Below, piece by piece: positions 26,404 to 36,074 of a stretch of DNA of 64,000 nucleotides. Below the pieces are notes generated by a model that worked only from the letters and a program-made list of their open reading frames with translations, made no database searches and was not told the DNA's origin. The position numbers and the translations under genes are program-made. The stretch's first letter is position 1. Each line of letters opens with the position of its first letter. This stretch comes from JBNLBS01 sp050303415 (GTDB taxonomy: Bacteria; Pseudomonadota; Gammaproteobacteria; Methylococcales; Methylomonadaceae): positions 173,795 through 237,794 of the forward strand of contig JBNLBS010000001.1 of the NCBI GenBank assembly GCA_050303415.1, written 5' to 3'.

Positions 26404-26952
26404 ATGAAAGTATTAGCATTTGCCGCCAGTACCAGTAAAAATTCAATCAACAAAAAACTAGCGAGTTATGCCGCAGGATTGTTAAACGATGTTGAGGTGG
26501 AAATATTGGATTTGAACAATTATGAACTACCATTGTTTAGTGTCGATAAAGAAGCCGAGCTGGGACAGCCTAAGCCGGCGCAAGATTTCTTGGCAAAAAT
26601 ATCCGGTAGTGATGCGTTGATAATTTCATTTGCCGAACATAATGGAGTCTACAGCGCCGCGTATAAAAACCTTTTTGACTGGTGTTCCCGTATTAACCGT
26701 CAGATTTTTCAAAATAAACCCATGGTTATGTTAGCCACCTCGCCAGGGCCGGGAGGCGCTGCAAAAGTGCTGGCTTTAGCCTGCAATTCAGCCCCATCTT
26801 TTGGCGGCATTGTCAAAGCCAGCGTTTCGGTACCGAAGTTTCATGAAAATTTCGATTCAGAACGCGGCACTATAAGCAATACTGGAATCGACGTCCAGCT
26901 GCGAAATGCTGTTCAGAGTTTATTGCAGATCGGAGATGAAGCGACACCATAG
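26404..26952 (+). CDS. NADPH-dependent FMN reductase family protein
   Basis: 182 residues, flavodoxin-like fold. The phosphate-binding N-terminal loop (LAFAASTSKNSINKKLA), then FAEHNGVYSAAYKNLFDW and LATSPGPGGAAKVL are typical of the YieF/ChrR/WrbA-like reductase group. It probably reduces quinones or other electron acceptors with NAD(P)H in the cytoplasm. A ribosome-binding site (AGGA) lies 5 bp before the start. The physiological substrate is unknown. Confidence 0.85.
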   Translation: MKVLAFAASTSKNSINKKLASYAAGLLNDVEVEILDLNNYELPLFSVDKEAELGQPKPAQDFLAKISGSDALIISFAEHNGVYSAAYKNLFDWCSRINRQIFQNKPMVMLATSPGPGGAAKVLALACNSAPSFGGIVKASVSVPKFHENFDSERGTISNTGIDVQLRNAVQSLLQIGDEATP

Positions 26953-26979
26953 GTATTGGCTTTCACTAGTTTGTCGTAA

Positions 26980-27876
26980 TTACAGAAGCACATCCTTTAA
27001 TGCCGCAGCCAGGGTTTTAAACTTGAATTTAAAGCCAGCTTTCTTAAGCCGGGCGGGTAATACTCGCTGACCACCAATAAGCAGTTCCGCCATCTCCCCC
27101 AATAAAATCTTCAGTACCCAGGCTGGAACCGATAAAAAAACCGGCCGCTTGAGGATTTTCCCTAGCGTCTGACTGAATTCGGCATTAGTAACAGGCGTTG
27201 GTGCTGTGGCATTAAAAACACCCTGTAATACTGTGCTCTCAAGCAATTTATCAATAATTGCTATCAAATCGGAGCGATGTATCCAGGACATCCATTGCTG
27301 ACCATCGGCCATTGGCCCGCCCAAACCCAGTTTAAAAGCGGGCAACATGCGTTTTAAAAACCCTCCATCATCACCAATAACCAACCCAGTCCTGATAATA
27401 CAGACCCTTACCGAGAAGTCTTCGGCCTGCTGCGCTACCGCTTCCCACTGTGCACAAAGCTGATGGGCAAATTCTTCATGAGGAACTGAGTCCTCTGTGA
27501 TCAACGCCGCTCCATGATCACCATAATAACCGATAGCTGAACCACTGATTAATACCGAGGGTTTGGTATCGGCTCTTTCTATATAGGCAATCAACTGTTG
27601 TGTTGTCTTAATTCGGCTATCCAACAATTGTTGCTTTCTTTTTGCAGTCCAGCGCGCATCTGCAATTCCTTCACCTGCAAGATTGATAATCGCATCAAAC
27701 GAATCCGATGTAGTCAGCTGATCTATATTTGCTATCGCATGTACTGATGCACCACACAGGGAAGCTACTTTTTTCGGCTTGCGGCTCAAAATGGTGAGCT
27801 CATGCCCCTTATCCAGCAAAAAGCGACATAAAGCCTTGCCAATAAATCCTGTACCGCCGGTAATAAAAATTTTCAT
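26980..27876 (-). CDS. TIGR01777-family sugar-nucleotide epimerase-like protein
   Basis: 298 residues, close to the family norm. The N-terminal GGTGFIGKALCRFLL binds NAD(P), ISGSAIGYYGDHG contains the catalytic-type Tyr, and the C-terminal DUF1731-like part reads PVFLSVPAWVLKILLGEMAELLIGGQRVLP (positions ~244-273). It belongs to the YfcH group of extended SDR proteins. The reaction is not established for the family. Confidence 0.88.
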   Translation of the reverse strand: MKIFITGGTGFIGKALCRFLLDKGHELTILSRKPKKVASLCGASVHAIANIDQLTTSDSFDAIINLAGEGIADARWTAKRKQQLLDSRIKTTQQLIAYIERADTKPSVLISGSAIGYYGDHGAALITEDSVPHEEFAHQLCAQWEAVAQQAEDFSVRVCIIRTGLVIGDDGGFLKRMLPAFKLGLGGPMADGQQWMSWIHRSDLIAIIDKLLESTVLQGVFNATAPTPVTNAEFSQTLGKILKRPVFLSVPAWVLKILLGEMAELLIGGQRVLPARLKKAGFKFKFKTLAAALKDVLL

Positions 27877-28134
27877 ACACCCTCCTCAGGTTCAGATTAA
27901 GAATAAAACTGAACTTTCCATTGATTAGTAGACTAATAAAATAAGAGATATTTCAAATTATTTTATTTTGTTATTTTTCCAAACAAACTGCATGGCTGAT
28001 ATAGCGAATAGCCCCGCACTTAAATTTACCTGCTATAGTAGACTTATAAATAAACTTTATTTTAAAACAAAGCGTTATAGAACTACATTTAAAACCAATA
28101 TGTTATATCCAACACCGACTAAAGAATAAAAAAA

Positions 28135-28473
28135 ATGAATGTGACCGAAGAAAAAATAAATGGTTTTAACGTCCTTGTTGTCAAGGATGAACGTATTGAT
28201 GCACATAACTCTGCTGATTTAAAAGATTACATTTTGCACATGATAGAACAAGGCCAAACCAATATTATTGTTCAAATGGAACAGGTTCGATTTGTCGACA
28301 GTTCTGGTTTGGGCGCCTTATTATCGGGGTTTAAACATGCAGAAGCCAAGTCGGGCAGACTCTCTTTAACCAATTTACAAAACCAGGTTTTATCCATGTT
28401 TGAATTAACACGTTTAAACAGAGTGTTTGAAATATATGCCGATCTAAATGAAGTTTTTAAGACCGACAGTTAG
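28135..28473 (+). CDS. STAS-domain anti-sigma factor antagonist
   Basis: 112 residues, a single STAS domain. The phosphorylatable serine motif of SpoIIAA/RsbV proteins is present (RFVDSSGLGALLSG, residues ~58-71). In its unphosphorylated form such a protein binds a HATPase-type anti-sigma kinase. It lies 9 bp before that kinase gene and upstream of an NAD-glutamate dehydrogenase gene in one likely operon. The matching SpoIIE-type phosphatase may be the product of 47636, 19 kb away; that link is an inference. Confidence 0.88.
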   Translation: MNVTEEKINGFNVLVVKDERIDAHNSADLKDYILHMIEQGQTNIIVQMEQVRFVDSSGLGALLSGFKHAEAKSGRLSLTNLQNQVLSMFELTRLNRVFEIYADLNEVFKTDS

Positions 28474-28482
28474 GAGGTTCTG

Positions 28483-28911
28483 ATGAAACCTAAAACAAAT
28501 TTTCAGGTTGACGTCATTATCCCGACACAAACAAAATACCTCGACCTGATCGGCAGTATTGGCGAGCATATAGGCAAGGATCTGGAGAATTTTTCCGGCG
28601 ACCGGGATGCTTTAGCCTACCACTTGAATCTGGTGTTAACGGAAGCCACCACTAATGCCATAAAACACTCCAACACAGACAACCCCAAAGACACGGTCAG
28701 AATTAATATCGACATTCATGAACAGGAGTTGATTATCAAAGTTTATGATCACGGTCAGGGCTTTGATCTTGAAACCATTCCGTTACCCGATTTGGATCAT
28801 CCCAAAGAAGGCGGTATGGGACTGTTTTTTATCCGCACACTGATGGATTCGGTGACCTACAAGAAACAGGGCGATAGCAATATACTCGAAATCAGGAAAT
28901 CACTCGGCTGA
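28483..28911 (+). CDS. Anti-sigma regulatory factor, RsbW/SpoIIAB-like kinase
   Basis: 142 residues of the HATPase_c_2 family. The N box is LVLTEATTNAIKHSNTD, and the G-box parts are VYDHGQGFD and GGMGLFFIRTLMD. It would phosphorylate the STAS protein encoded just upstream and may sequester a sigma factor or another target. Strong ribosome-binding site TAGGAGG. No sigma-factor gene is adjacent. The gene is followed after 13 bp by NAD-glutamate dehydrogenase. Confidence 0.9.
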   Translation: MKPKTNFQVDVIIPTQTKYLDLIGSIGEHIGKDLENFSGDRDALAYHLNLVLTEATTNAIKHSNTDNPKDTVRINIDIHEQELIIKVYDHGQGFDLETIPLPDLDHPKEGGMGLFFIRTLMDSVTYKKQGDSNILEIRKSLG

Positions 28912-28924
28912 GCGGGAGTTAAAC

Positions 28925-31900
28925 ATGAAGCAGAATGCTGCCGATATTACCGACCAATGGCAAAGTACTGTACATAAAATACTCAATCGCCTTTATAGTA
29001 AACAGCAAAGTTCATATATCTGGCAAAAATACCAAGGTGTATTTTCATCGAATTATCAAAACTTGATGCCGCCCCGTTACGCGGTTAATGACATCTTTGC
29101 CATTGAAAAAACGCTTACATCCAAAACCACTCAGCTTGCGTTACTTTCCCCGGGCCGGCATAAAAAACATTACCGCCTCCATTTTTACAGCCTTGAGCCA
29201 CGCTTTCTAGATGAATATTTTCCCGTACTGGGTAATCTGAATCTACGCGTAATCGACCAAGTGCATTTCCCGTTAACGGTCGAAGGGGCACAGGTTTTTA
29301 TTAAAAGCTTTACCATCACTGCGTCTGAATCGCAATACGCCACTTTCTCCGAGTTAAAATGCCGTCTGTTGGAAATGTTACAGGCTATTCTGGATGAAAA
29401 GGTTGAAAATGACCCGCTTAACAGCCTGTTGATTCTAACCGGCCTCAACTGGCAGGAAATTGATGTCTTAAGAGCTTACCGGAATTATTTTTTGCAATTA
29501 GGTAACCAGACAACACTGGAAAGTTTTCACAGCGCCCTGATTGGCAACCCAGGAGTCGCACAAAATTTATTTTATTATTTCCAAGCCCGCTTTACCCCCG
29601 ATATTCCTGAATGGGAAGATGCACAGATCAGAGAAGAACAGGCCTTATTTCCTTTACGTATAAAACTGCTGGAAGCCATTGAAACTGTGGCGGACATTAA
29701 TCATGATCGTATCTTACGCACCCTGTTCAATCTGATGGATGCCACTGTCCGTAGTAATTTTCATGTCAGACGCGATTTGGATGACTATTTTATCGCCTTT
29801 AAAATTAACAGCCTGGGCGTAATAGATCTACCGGCCCCTCGCCCGATCAATGAAATTTATGTCCATGCCTATGATATGGAAGGCATTCATTTACGTGGCG
29901 GCAAAATATCACGCGGAGGCATACGCTGGTCTGACCGCATCGATGATTTTCGTACCGAAATTCTGGGTTTAATGCAGACTCAAATGAGCAAAAATGTACT
30001 GATCATCCCTAAAGGGGCCAAGGGTGGTTTTATCGTTAAACATGATTGCGCCGACGCCTGCTTTAAAGAAGCCGGCAAGCAGGCCTATATAAAACTGATA
30101 CAGGGCTTACTGGACTTAACCGACAACTATATTCACGGCAAGGTTATCCAACTGCCGGGAATTATCAGCTATGACGATCATGACCCCTATTTGGTGGTTG
30201 CCGCAGATAAAGGTACCGCACAGTTTTCTGATCTGGCAAACTCCGTGGCAGCTAAATATTATTATTGGCTGGGCGATGCCTTTGCCAGCGGTGGTTCCCA
30301 AGGATACAACCATAAACAACTGGGAATCACTGCCCGAGGGGCCTGGGAAAGTGTAAAAAGACATTTTCGTGAACTGGGTAAAGACATTCAGAAACAGCCT
30401 TTTTCAGTTGTAGGCATTGGAAGTATGGATGGTGATGTCTTCGGTAACGGCATGTTGCTATCAGACCAAATCAAATTAATGGCTGCAATAAGCGGTAAAC
30501 ATATATTTATCGATCCTGAGCCCGCTGATTTAAAAGCTTCATTTATTGAACGCAAACGGTTATTTGAACTGCCCGGCTCCAGTTGGGATGATTATGACCG
30601 TCGACTTATTTCAGAAGGTGGTGGCGTTTTCAGGCGAGATGCTAAAGTAATCCAGATTACGCAACCATTAAAAAAGTGGCTGGGCTTGCGCTACAACACG
30701 ATTGACGGTGAAACGCTGATTCAGTATTTGCTTAAAGCTCCGGTTGAACTTTTATGGCTGGGCGGCATAGGCAGTTATGTAAAATCCAGTGAAGAAACGC
30801 ATAGTGATGCTGGCGATAGAGATAATGACTCGGTACGCATTGATGCGATCAATCTTCGCGCCAGTGTGGTTGGTGAAGGCGCCAACCTGGGGTTTACGCA
30901 AAAAGCACGGGTAGAATATGATCTTGCCGGTGGCCGCATAAATACCGATGCAGTTGACAACTCCGCAGGGGTAGATATTTCAGACCATGAAGTCAATCTT
31001 AAAATATTACTGAAACATCTTTATCAAAAAAACAGGATCGCCGATTATAAGGCACTTTTTACCAGCCTGACAGCCCCAATCTGTCAGTCAGTATTGGCCA
31101 ATAACTACCAGCAAACACTTTGTCTGTCAATGGAAAAGCTGCACTGCAGCCAGTATATAACCACCTGCTTACAACTCGCCGACCAGCTTGAGTCATCCGG
31201 CTACCTGGACAAAAAAGTCGAATCATTTGCCCAGGCAAAACAAGTACAGGCCAGACAGCCACCCAGACTGACTCGCCCGGAACTGGCGGCATTAATGGCT
31301 GCCAGTAAAATGTATTTAACCGAACAGATTCTGGAACAAACCGATTTTCTTCAGGCTGAATACTTCAATCAATATTTACTGGACTATTTCCCCCGGCAAA
31401 TAAACACAAACTACCCGGATGAAGTGCTGTCTCACCCTTTGGCCAGTGAAATTAAAGCCACCAGTATCAGCAATAAAATCATCAATCAGTCAGGCTTTCT
31501 ATTTTTACAGTTAAGCGCAGAGTATGAAGACAGTTGTTTACTTGACAGCTGCTTATGTTACCTGACCTTTGACCAGGTGCTAGGTGCTGACAAGCTAAGA
31601 CAGGAAATTTATGCTCTGGATAATAAGATTGAGGCCGAACATCAATATCGCCTATTACAGGTTATTGAAACTACGTTGCGCGATTTTTGCCGATGGTCCC
31701 TGATTAATGAAAAAAAAATAACGCCTGGCAATGAAACCATAGAATGCTACAAAAAGTATTTACTGGAATATCAAGAGTTGTTTCAGCAGGATTTAACTAA
31801 CGCAGGTGTTTATAGTGAACATCTTCAGCATTATAGAAAAACCGGCATTAACCATAAACTGGCGGAAAAACTCTGTTTTATTGAAAATATTACAGACTTG

Positions 31901-32269
31901 CCTTATCTGGTTACATTAACAGAAGAAAGCACACAATCCTTCAGCTCTATTTTGTCATTGGTTAAAGACTCAAATCTGTATTTAGGCCTGAATGAAATCT
32001 ATACTCAATTAAAAGACATCCCGTTGCATGGCTATTGGGAAGAAAAAATTTGCCTGGAATTGCAAAACAGCATGAAACAAGTAATCGGAGAACTGATCAA
32101 ACAAATGCTTAACGCGGAAACAGGTTGTTCCGATTTTTTTGCCACCAAGGTAAACCCTCAGCACTTAAAACAATTCCAAACGATACAGCAGAAAATCAGC
32201 ACCCTTTCTGCCGCCGATTTGATGCCTTATATTGTCATAAAAGATGCATTGCAAAAATTGCTGAACTGA
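28925..32269 (+). CDS. NAD-specific glutamate dehydrogenase, short large-type form
   Basis: 1114 residues. Oxidatively deaminates glutamate to 2-oxoglutarate. The catalytic core has GGKISRGGIRWSDRIDDFR, PKGAKGGFIVK with the catalytic Lys, SMDGDVFGNGML, VVGEGANLGFTQKAR and SDHEVNLKILL. This is the bacterial large NAD-GDH family, usually about 1600 residues (180-kDa class). This protein lacks roughly 480 residues at the N-terminus, where the ACT-like regulatory domains usually lie. The start is credible (GGGAG 6 bp upstream) and there is no sign of a frameshift. It probably shares a transcript with the STAS/RsbW pair. Confidence 0.9.
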   Translation: MKQNAADITDQWQSTVHKILNRLYSKQQSSYIWQKYQGVFSSNYQNLMPPRYAVNDIFAIEKTLTSKTTQLALLSPGRHKKHYRLHFYSLEPRFLDEYFPVLGNLNLRVIDQVHFPLTVEGAQVFIKSFTITASESQYATFSELKCRLLEMLQAILDEKVENDPLNSLLILTGLNWQEIDVLRAYRNYFLQLGNQTTLESFHSALIGNPGVAQNLFYYFQARFTPDIPEWEDAQIREEQALFPLRIKLLEAIETVADINHDRILRTLFNLMDATVRSNFHVRRDLDDYFIAFKINSLGVIDLPAPRPINEIYVHAYDMEGIHLRGGKISRGGIRWSDRIDDFRTEILGLMQTQMSKNVLIIPKGAKGGFIVKHDCADACFKEAGKQAYIKLIQGLLDLTDNYIHGKVIQLPGIISYDDHDPYLVVAADKGTAQFSDLANSVAAKYYYWLGDAFASGGSQGYNHKQLGITARGAWESVKRHFRELGKDIQKQPFSVVGIGSMDGDVFGNGMLLSDQIKLMAAISGKHIFIDPEPADLKASFIERKRLFELPGSSWDDYDRRLISEGGGVFRRDAKVIQITQPLKKWLGLRYNTIDGETLIQYLLKAPVELLWLGGIGSYVKSSEETHSDAGDRDNDSVRIDAINLRASVVGEGANLGFTQKARVEYDLAGGRINTDAVDNSAGVDISDHEVNLKILLKHLYQKNRIADYKALFTSLTAPICQSVLANNYQQTLCLSMEKLHCSQYITTCLQLADQLESSGYLDKKVESFAQAKQVQARQPPRLTRPELAALMAASKMYLTEQILEQTDFLQAEYFNQYLLDYFPRQINTNYPDEVLSHPLASEIKATSISNKIINQSGFLFLQLSAEYEDSCLLDSCLCYLTFDQVLGADKLRQEIYALDNKIEAEHQYRLLQVIETTLRDFCRWSLINEKKITPGNETIECYKKYLLEYQELFQQDLTNAGVYSEHLQHYRKTGINHKLAEKLCFIENITDLPYLVTLTEESTQSFSSILSLVKDSNLYLGLNEIYTQLKDIPLHGYWEEKICLELQNSMKQVIGELIKQMLNAETGCSDFFATKVNPQHLKQFQTIQQKISTLSAADLMPYIVIKDALQKLLN

Positions 32270-32588
32270 TCAGCAATGATTCCCCTTCCACAATTTTAAA
32301 TAGAATAGAAATTTGACCGGATAAGTCAGTAACAGCATAAACAAACTGTCCAATGTTAATAGATTTTTTCTTTAGCGGAAAAAATATTATTTCTACAAAC
32401 AAAGCTTGCTGAATTAGAGTAACCCCTGTAGGTTTATATTTCTTAATTTAAAACTAGAACGACGCTCACCAATCTCTTACCGCGAAAAATATGCGTCATA
32501 GTTTTACTCTATCTTTAATATAAGTGCGGTTTAAACATAAAAAGCCGGGCATCATATTCCCGGCTTTATTAGGTGTTATGGAGCTTTA
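32270..32588. other. Intergenic region, 319 bp
   Basis: Convergent spacer between glutamate dehydrogenase and the DUF2202 gene. Apart from the hairpin at 32541-32567 I see no gene, repeat or clear signal in it. Confidence 0.5.
32541..32567 (-). terminator. Terminator after the DUF2202 gene
   Basis: AAAGCCGGG (32541-32549) pairs with CCCGGCTTT (32559-32567). The minus strand continues as TTTTTATG, giving a typical intrinsic terminator for the gene at 32589. Confidence 0.85.
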
Positions 32589-33212
32589 TTAAATAGAACC
32601 TCTTTCCATCGGGGAATCGACTATTTCATCAACTTCCTCCTGAGTTAACACCTGTGCCTCATAAACCACACCTTCATCCTCAATTTTCCCTACAAATGCT
32701 CTCAGGTGATTTCTGGACCCTTTTAACAGGTTCTCATAGACCCTGATAATATCCGCTTTTTCCGCTTCATCAATCGCTTCCTGAATATCGCGCATATCGA
32801 CTTCTTCAATTAAAGCACCAACAAATAGTGCCTCCATATGCGATTTTTCACCGCGACTAATTAATTCATCATACAAATGTTGTAAATCCGGATTTTCAAA
32901 TGCACCTATGCTATCTATCACCGGATCAATCAAATCATATTTGTCCAGCAAGGATTTGACTGCATCCATATGCTCCTGCTCAGAACTGGCTATATTGTTG
33001 AAAAGTTCATCATCCCATATATCGTACAGTGTCAAATAGACATCCCGGGCCATTTTTTCTTCTTCTCTCATAAACAACAAGGACTCTATTTCCGAAACAG
33101 TCAAGGTTTGACTGCTGCTTGCGGTCTTTCCATCCCCGGCAAAGACCAGGCTGCTAACCGACAGTAAAAAAATTGTTAATACAGTCAATAGTGTAGATTT
33201 AATCTTATGCAT
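32589..33212 (-). CDS. Exported ferritin-like protein, DUF2202
   Basis: 207 residues. A signal peptide ends near residue 25 (LLSVSSLVFAGDG). The DUF2202 four-helix core carries metal-ligand-like Glu/His residues: MREEEKMARDVYLTLYD, ASSEQEHMDAV, SRGEKSHMEALFV and GSRNHLRAFV. It is therefore likely to bind iron or another metal outside the cytoplasm. It is last in a run of five genes for exported proteins on this strand, but it has its own terminator and its upstream neighbour also ends in one. Confidence 0.85.
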   Translation of the reverse strand: MHKIKSTLLTVLTIFLLSVSSLVFAGDGKTASSSQTLTVSEIESLLFMREEEKMARDVYLTLYDIWDDELFNNIASSEQEHMDAVKSLLDKYDLIDPVIDSIGAFENPDLQHLYDELISRGEKSHMEALFVGALIEEVDMRDIQEAIDEAEKADIIRVYENLLKGSRNHLRAFVGKIEDEGVVYEAQVLTQEEVDEIVDSPMERGSI

Positions 33213-33391
33213 TGAAATTATTCCAACTAGTTAATGTTGAATATTAGAACATTCTAATTATATAAAGTTTAAACAATCTTAAATCTATTACAATCAAGAG
33301 AACTGGGTCAAACTTTCAGCCAATACAAATCATTTCAAGTCCTATAAAAAGACCGCGCTGCCTGCCAGTATATAACCGAACTTGTCGGCAT

Positions 33392-33429
33392 AAAAAAAGG
33401 TAACCCACTAACCGCAGGTTACCCTTTTT
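33392..33429 (-). terminator. Terminator after the Gly/Gln/Arg-rich protein gene
   Basis: GGTAACC (33399-33405) pairs with GGTTACC (33417-33423). On the minus strand the stem is followed by seven T residues. Confidence 0.85.
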
Positions 33430-33449
33430 ACGTCACATTCTTAAAAAAT

Positions 33450-33911
33450 TTATTCGCCGAAAGGCCACCACCAGCGTTTTTCAGCACCCGGTACATCTCC
33501 TCGTGCTTTCCCCTCTGTACGCTGCCGGATATTTTCCATTTGCTCTTCTCGCCGTCCTTTGTTGCCCCCCGACGATTCAATTCTTTCCCTGATTTGCTGC
33601 TCGCTACGTTCACGCATTTGCTGTCCGCTGCCAGGCTGATCCTGATGAATTCTCTGTCTTAGCTGTTGTTCATTACGTTCCTTAATTCGATCCGCTTTCT
33701 GGCGTTGTCTATCACCTATACCCTGAAACTGCTTCTGTTGTTTTTGTGCTTTGTCACGTATCTGCTTTTGTTGCCGGGCCGTATCACCATCCCCAATCCA
33801 GCGACCGCCGCCCCCACCTTGTCCTTTACCTCCAGGGCCAGCATAGACGTGCAGACTAATTATAAATAAAGCCACAATGAATACTACTTTATATCTTAGT
33901 TTGTTACTCAT
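33450..33911 (-). CDS. Small exported Gly- then Gln/Arg-rich protein
   Basis: 153 residues from the ATG at 33911, which lies 5 bp after GGAGG; the ATG one codon earlier is too close to it. A signal peptide (VVFIVALFIISLHVYA) is followed by a glycine-rich run (GPGGKGQGGGGGRW). Most of the rest is low-complexity Gln/Arg/Glu/Lys (residues ~45-135) with coiled-coil character, ending in an aromatic EKRWWWPFGE. I do not recognise a family. It is downstream of two genes whose products also begin with Gly-rich segments, which suggests a shared extracellular or periplasmic role. Confidence 0.6.
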   Translation of the reverse strand: MSNKLRYKVVFIVALFIISLHVYAGPGGKGQGGGGGRWIGDGDTARQQKQIRDKAQKQQKQFQGIGDRQRQKADRIKERNEQQLRQRIHQDQPGSGQQMRERSEQQIRERIESSGGNKGRREEQMENIRQRTEGKARGDVPGAEKRWWWPFGE

Positions 33912-33945
33912 CATTTCCTCCTCATTTTATGCGTTAGCATGCCAC

Positions 33946-34629
33946 TCAATGTTGACTCTCATCTACACCAGCATCGTGCTCGATCAAAATAATCTGCCTA
34001 ATTCGATCAGCATTACCGGCCATAGTTTCATTATCAGATACTGAAATGCCTAGAATAATATTTAAGGCTTCGACCATTTCACTTGTTATTGGCATTCTCT
34101 TTTCGGCGGCAAAGCCGAGATATTCAGCCGCCTTGTCCAAGTCCCCTTTAAGCACCGCTTCTTTATATAAGGCTATATTCTGCAAAGGTGCATGAATTTC
34201 TGCCCCGGGGGTCGCCAATAATTCCGCCTTTGCTTTCTCCAGTGCTCTCTGTAAAACATGTGCCGGTACTCTGGCCGAATTTAGCCGACCCAGTTCAACT
34301 TCAGGAATACCTTCCCGTGCCCACACCGGCCTGCCACCCGATTTTAGAATGGAATTTTCGACCGCCTTGGCGCCACCACCATGGCCTTTTTCCCGACCGG
34401 GGTCATAATTGCCTTGTCTGCCTCGACCATGTCGACCGCCTTCATGCCCTGCCCCTCCACTGTGTCCGCTCCCGGATGATCCATGCCCACGACTGCCATG
34501 ATCGCTACCATGCTCTTCCGCACCAGCATAAGCAAAAAAGACCGAACCGGTGAAAATGGCACTAACAAGCATCATAGTGATAGACAATTTTTTTAATATT
34601 GAAGAAATATAGATATGCCGAATAGCCAT
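33946..34629 (-). CDS. Exported Gly/His-rich protein with VELGR domain
   Basis: 227 residues. A signal peptide ends near residue 35 (GSVFFAYAG). A low-complexity Gly/His/Ser segment follows (~37-85, HGSSGSGHSGGAGHEGG), possibly metal-binding. The C-terminal domain has IPEVELGRLNSARVPAHVL and PLQNIALYKEAVL, and ends in LIEHDAGVDESQH. The same pattern occurs in the next protein (VQEVELGRTNVVRSPTKVL, PLENLALYKALL, VIEFSHDSGL), so the two share a homologous domain that I cannot name. Function unknown. Confidence 0.6.
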   Translation of the reverse strand: MAIRHIYISSILKKLSITMMLVSAIFTGSVFFAYAGAEEHGSDHGSRGHGSSGSGHSGGAGHEGGRHGRGRQGNYDPGREKGHGGGAKAVENSILKSGGRPVWAREGIPEVELGRLNSARVPAHVLQRALEKAKAELLATPGAEIHAPLQNIALYKEAVLKGDLDKAAEYLGFAAEKRMPITSEMVEALNIILGISVSDNETMAGNADRIRQIILIEHDAGVDESQH

Positions 34630-34760
34630 ACGCTTAAACCTCTATTACGCAGTTCTATCTGCTGTTGCTTAACGGTATAAATCCGTAATTTTGACAATAC
34701 ACCGACCGCCTTTAAAAACGGCCGGCGTATTTAAGAAAAAGCAAACCTAATCAGTACCGG

Positions 34761-36074
34761 TTAAAGCCCGCTATCATGAGAAAACTCAATAACTTGAAGA
34801 GCGTCATCAACAGCCTGGGTAAAGGCATCAACGCCATCTTTATCCAGAGTATCGAGGTTATTTAAAATACCATCAGCATTCTCATCCACTGTATTTGCAA
34901 TGGTCTCAAAACTGACTCCGGGCACAGCAATCGTTTGACCATCGTAAGTAATGGTCGCTCCGTCAACTAGGTTAACCTCAACGGATTGATAGATATCATC
35001 ACTTAAATCCTCCGGCGTATCAGCTCCTGCAACCTGCACATTCACCCAAACCGAAGTATCTTTATAGACTGTACTTGCCCCATCATAAGTATAGTTGGCA
35101 ATCAGGGCTGCAAGCTCGTCATCAACACCTAGAAAGCTACTAATAGTCACAACTCTGTCAACTGTTAATGATGCTGTTTTATCAGAACCCGCTGCCAGCA
35201 ATGATGCGGCCAGGTCCAATTGAGAAGTGGTTGGAACTAGAAAAGTATACGTTCCGGTACCGCCTTCCCCGGTATATTCAACAACAACTTCCAAGAGCCC
35301 GTCATTATTACTATCGACCGCTGTTAACAGCGCTTTGTAAAGAGCAAGATTTTCCAGTGGTGAATCTATAGCGCTGCCATCAACAACCAGCCGACCACCG
35401 GCATCTAATATTAAATTGGGGCTTGTCCCCAGAGTAAGTCCATCCAATTTGGAAAGAACTTCAGTTAAAGAATGATCCAGCACTTTAGTAGGTGATCTAA
35501 CCACATTGGTTCTACCCAGTTCCACTTCCTGGACTGCATCCGCATACTCAGCCGGTACTTCATATTTCCCATCGCCATCTGTATCTACCAGCTGGATAAC
35601 CACCAAGGTATCTCCGACAACAATCACAGGCTGTACCTGACCATTACTGTCTAAAATGGGGTTGCCGTCGTTATCTCTTAAAATAACCCATAAATCGCCA
35701 TACTCATCACCTTTTTTGGTGCCGGCACCTTCGGGGGGGCCCATAGAACCGCCTATATGAGGGTTGTCCTCACGATTACCTTGCGCCCATTCAGGACGAT
35801 CAGAGTCCTCATCCGCTTCCTCATCGGAAGAAAAAATAGACAAAATCTTATCGAATACGCTTTTTGAACCGCCTTGTCCCTGATCAGAACCTCTTCCACC
35901 CTGACCGCCACCTTTACCGCCTTGCTGACCTACACCTTGATGGGCTTGTTCTGCTGCGTAACTGTCCTGACTGAGCCAAGGGTTAACTGCCACCGGTATC
36001 GAAACCAGACTCGCTATTGCCACTGTACCGGTAATAGCCAGCATTTTGCGAATTGACTTTCTTAATATTTTCAT
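34761..36074 (-). CDS. Exported Gly-rich protein with VELGR domain and Asp-rich loops
   Basis: 437 residues. A signal peptide (IASLVSIPVAVNPWLSQDSYA) is followed by a Gly/Gln-rich run (~45-68) and an acidic linker. Several Asp-rich loops of calcium-binding type are visible: VDTDGDGKYEV, VDSNNDGLLEV and VDENADGILNNLDTLDKDG. The VELGR domain starts near residue 183 (VQEVELGRTNVVRSPTKVL), and the C-terminus reads VIEFSHDSGL. It is a longer paralogue of the protein at 33946. It probably acts outside the inner membrane; the role is unknown. Confidence 0.65.
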   Translation of the reverse strand: MKILRKSIRKMLAITGTVAIASLVSIPVAVNPWLSQDSYAAEQAHQGVGQQGGKGGGQGGRGSDQGQGGSKSVFDKILSIFSSDEEADEDSDRPEWAQGNREDNPHIGGSMGPPEGAGTKKGDEYGDLWVILRDNDGNPILDSNGQVQPVIVVGDTLVVIQLVDTDGDGKYEVPAEYADAVQEVELGRTNVVRSPTKVLDHSLTEVLSKLDGLTLGTSPNLILDAGGRLVVDGSAIDSPLENLALYKALLTAVDSNNDGLLEVVVEYTGEGGTGTYTFLVPTTSQLDLAASLLAAGSDKTASLTVDRVVTISSFLGVDDELAALIANYTYDGASTVYKDTSVWVNVQVAGADTPEDLSDDIYQSVEVNLVDGATITYDGQTIAVPGVSFETIANTVDENADGILNNLDTLDKDGVDAFTQAVDDALQVIEFSHDSGL

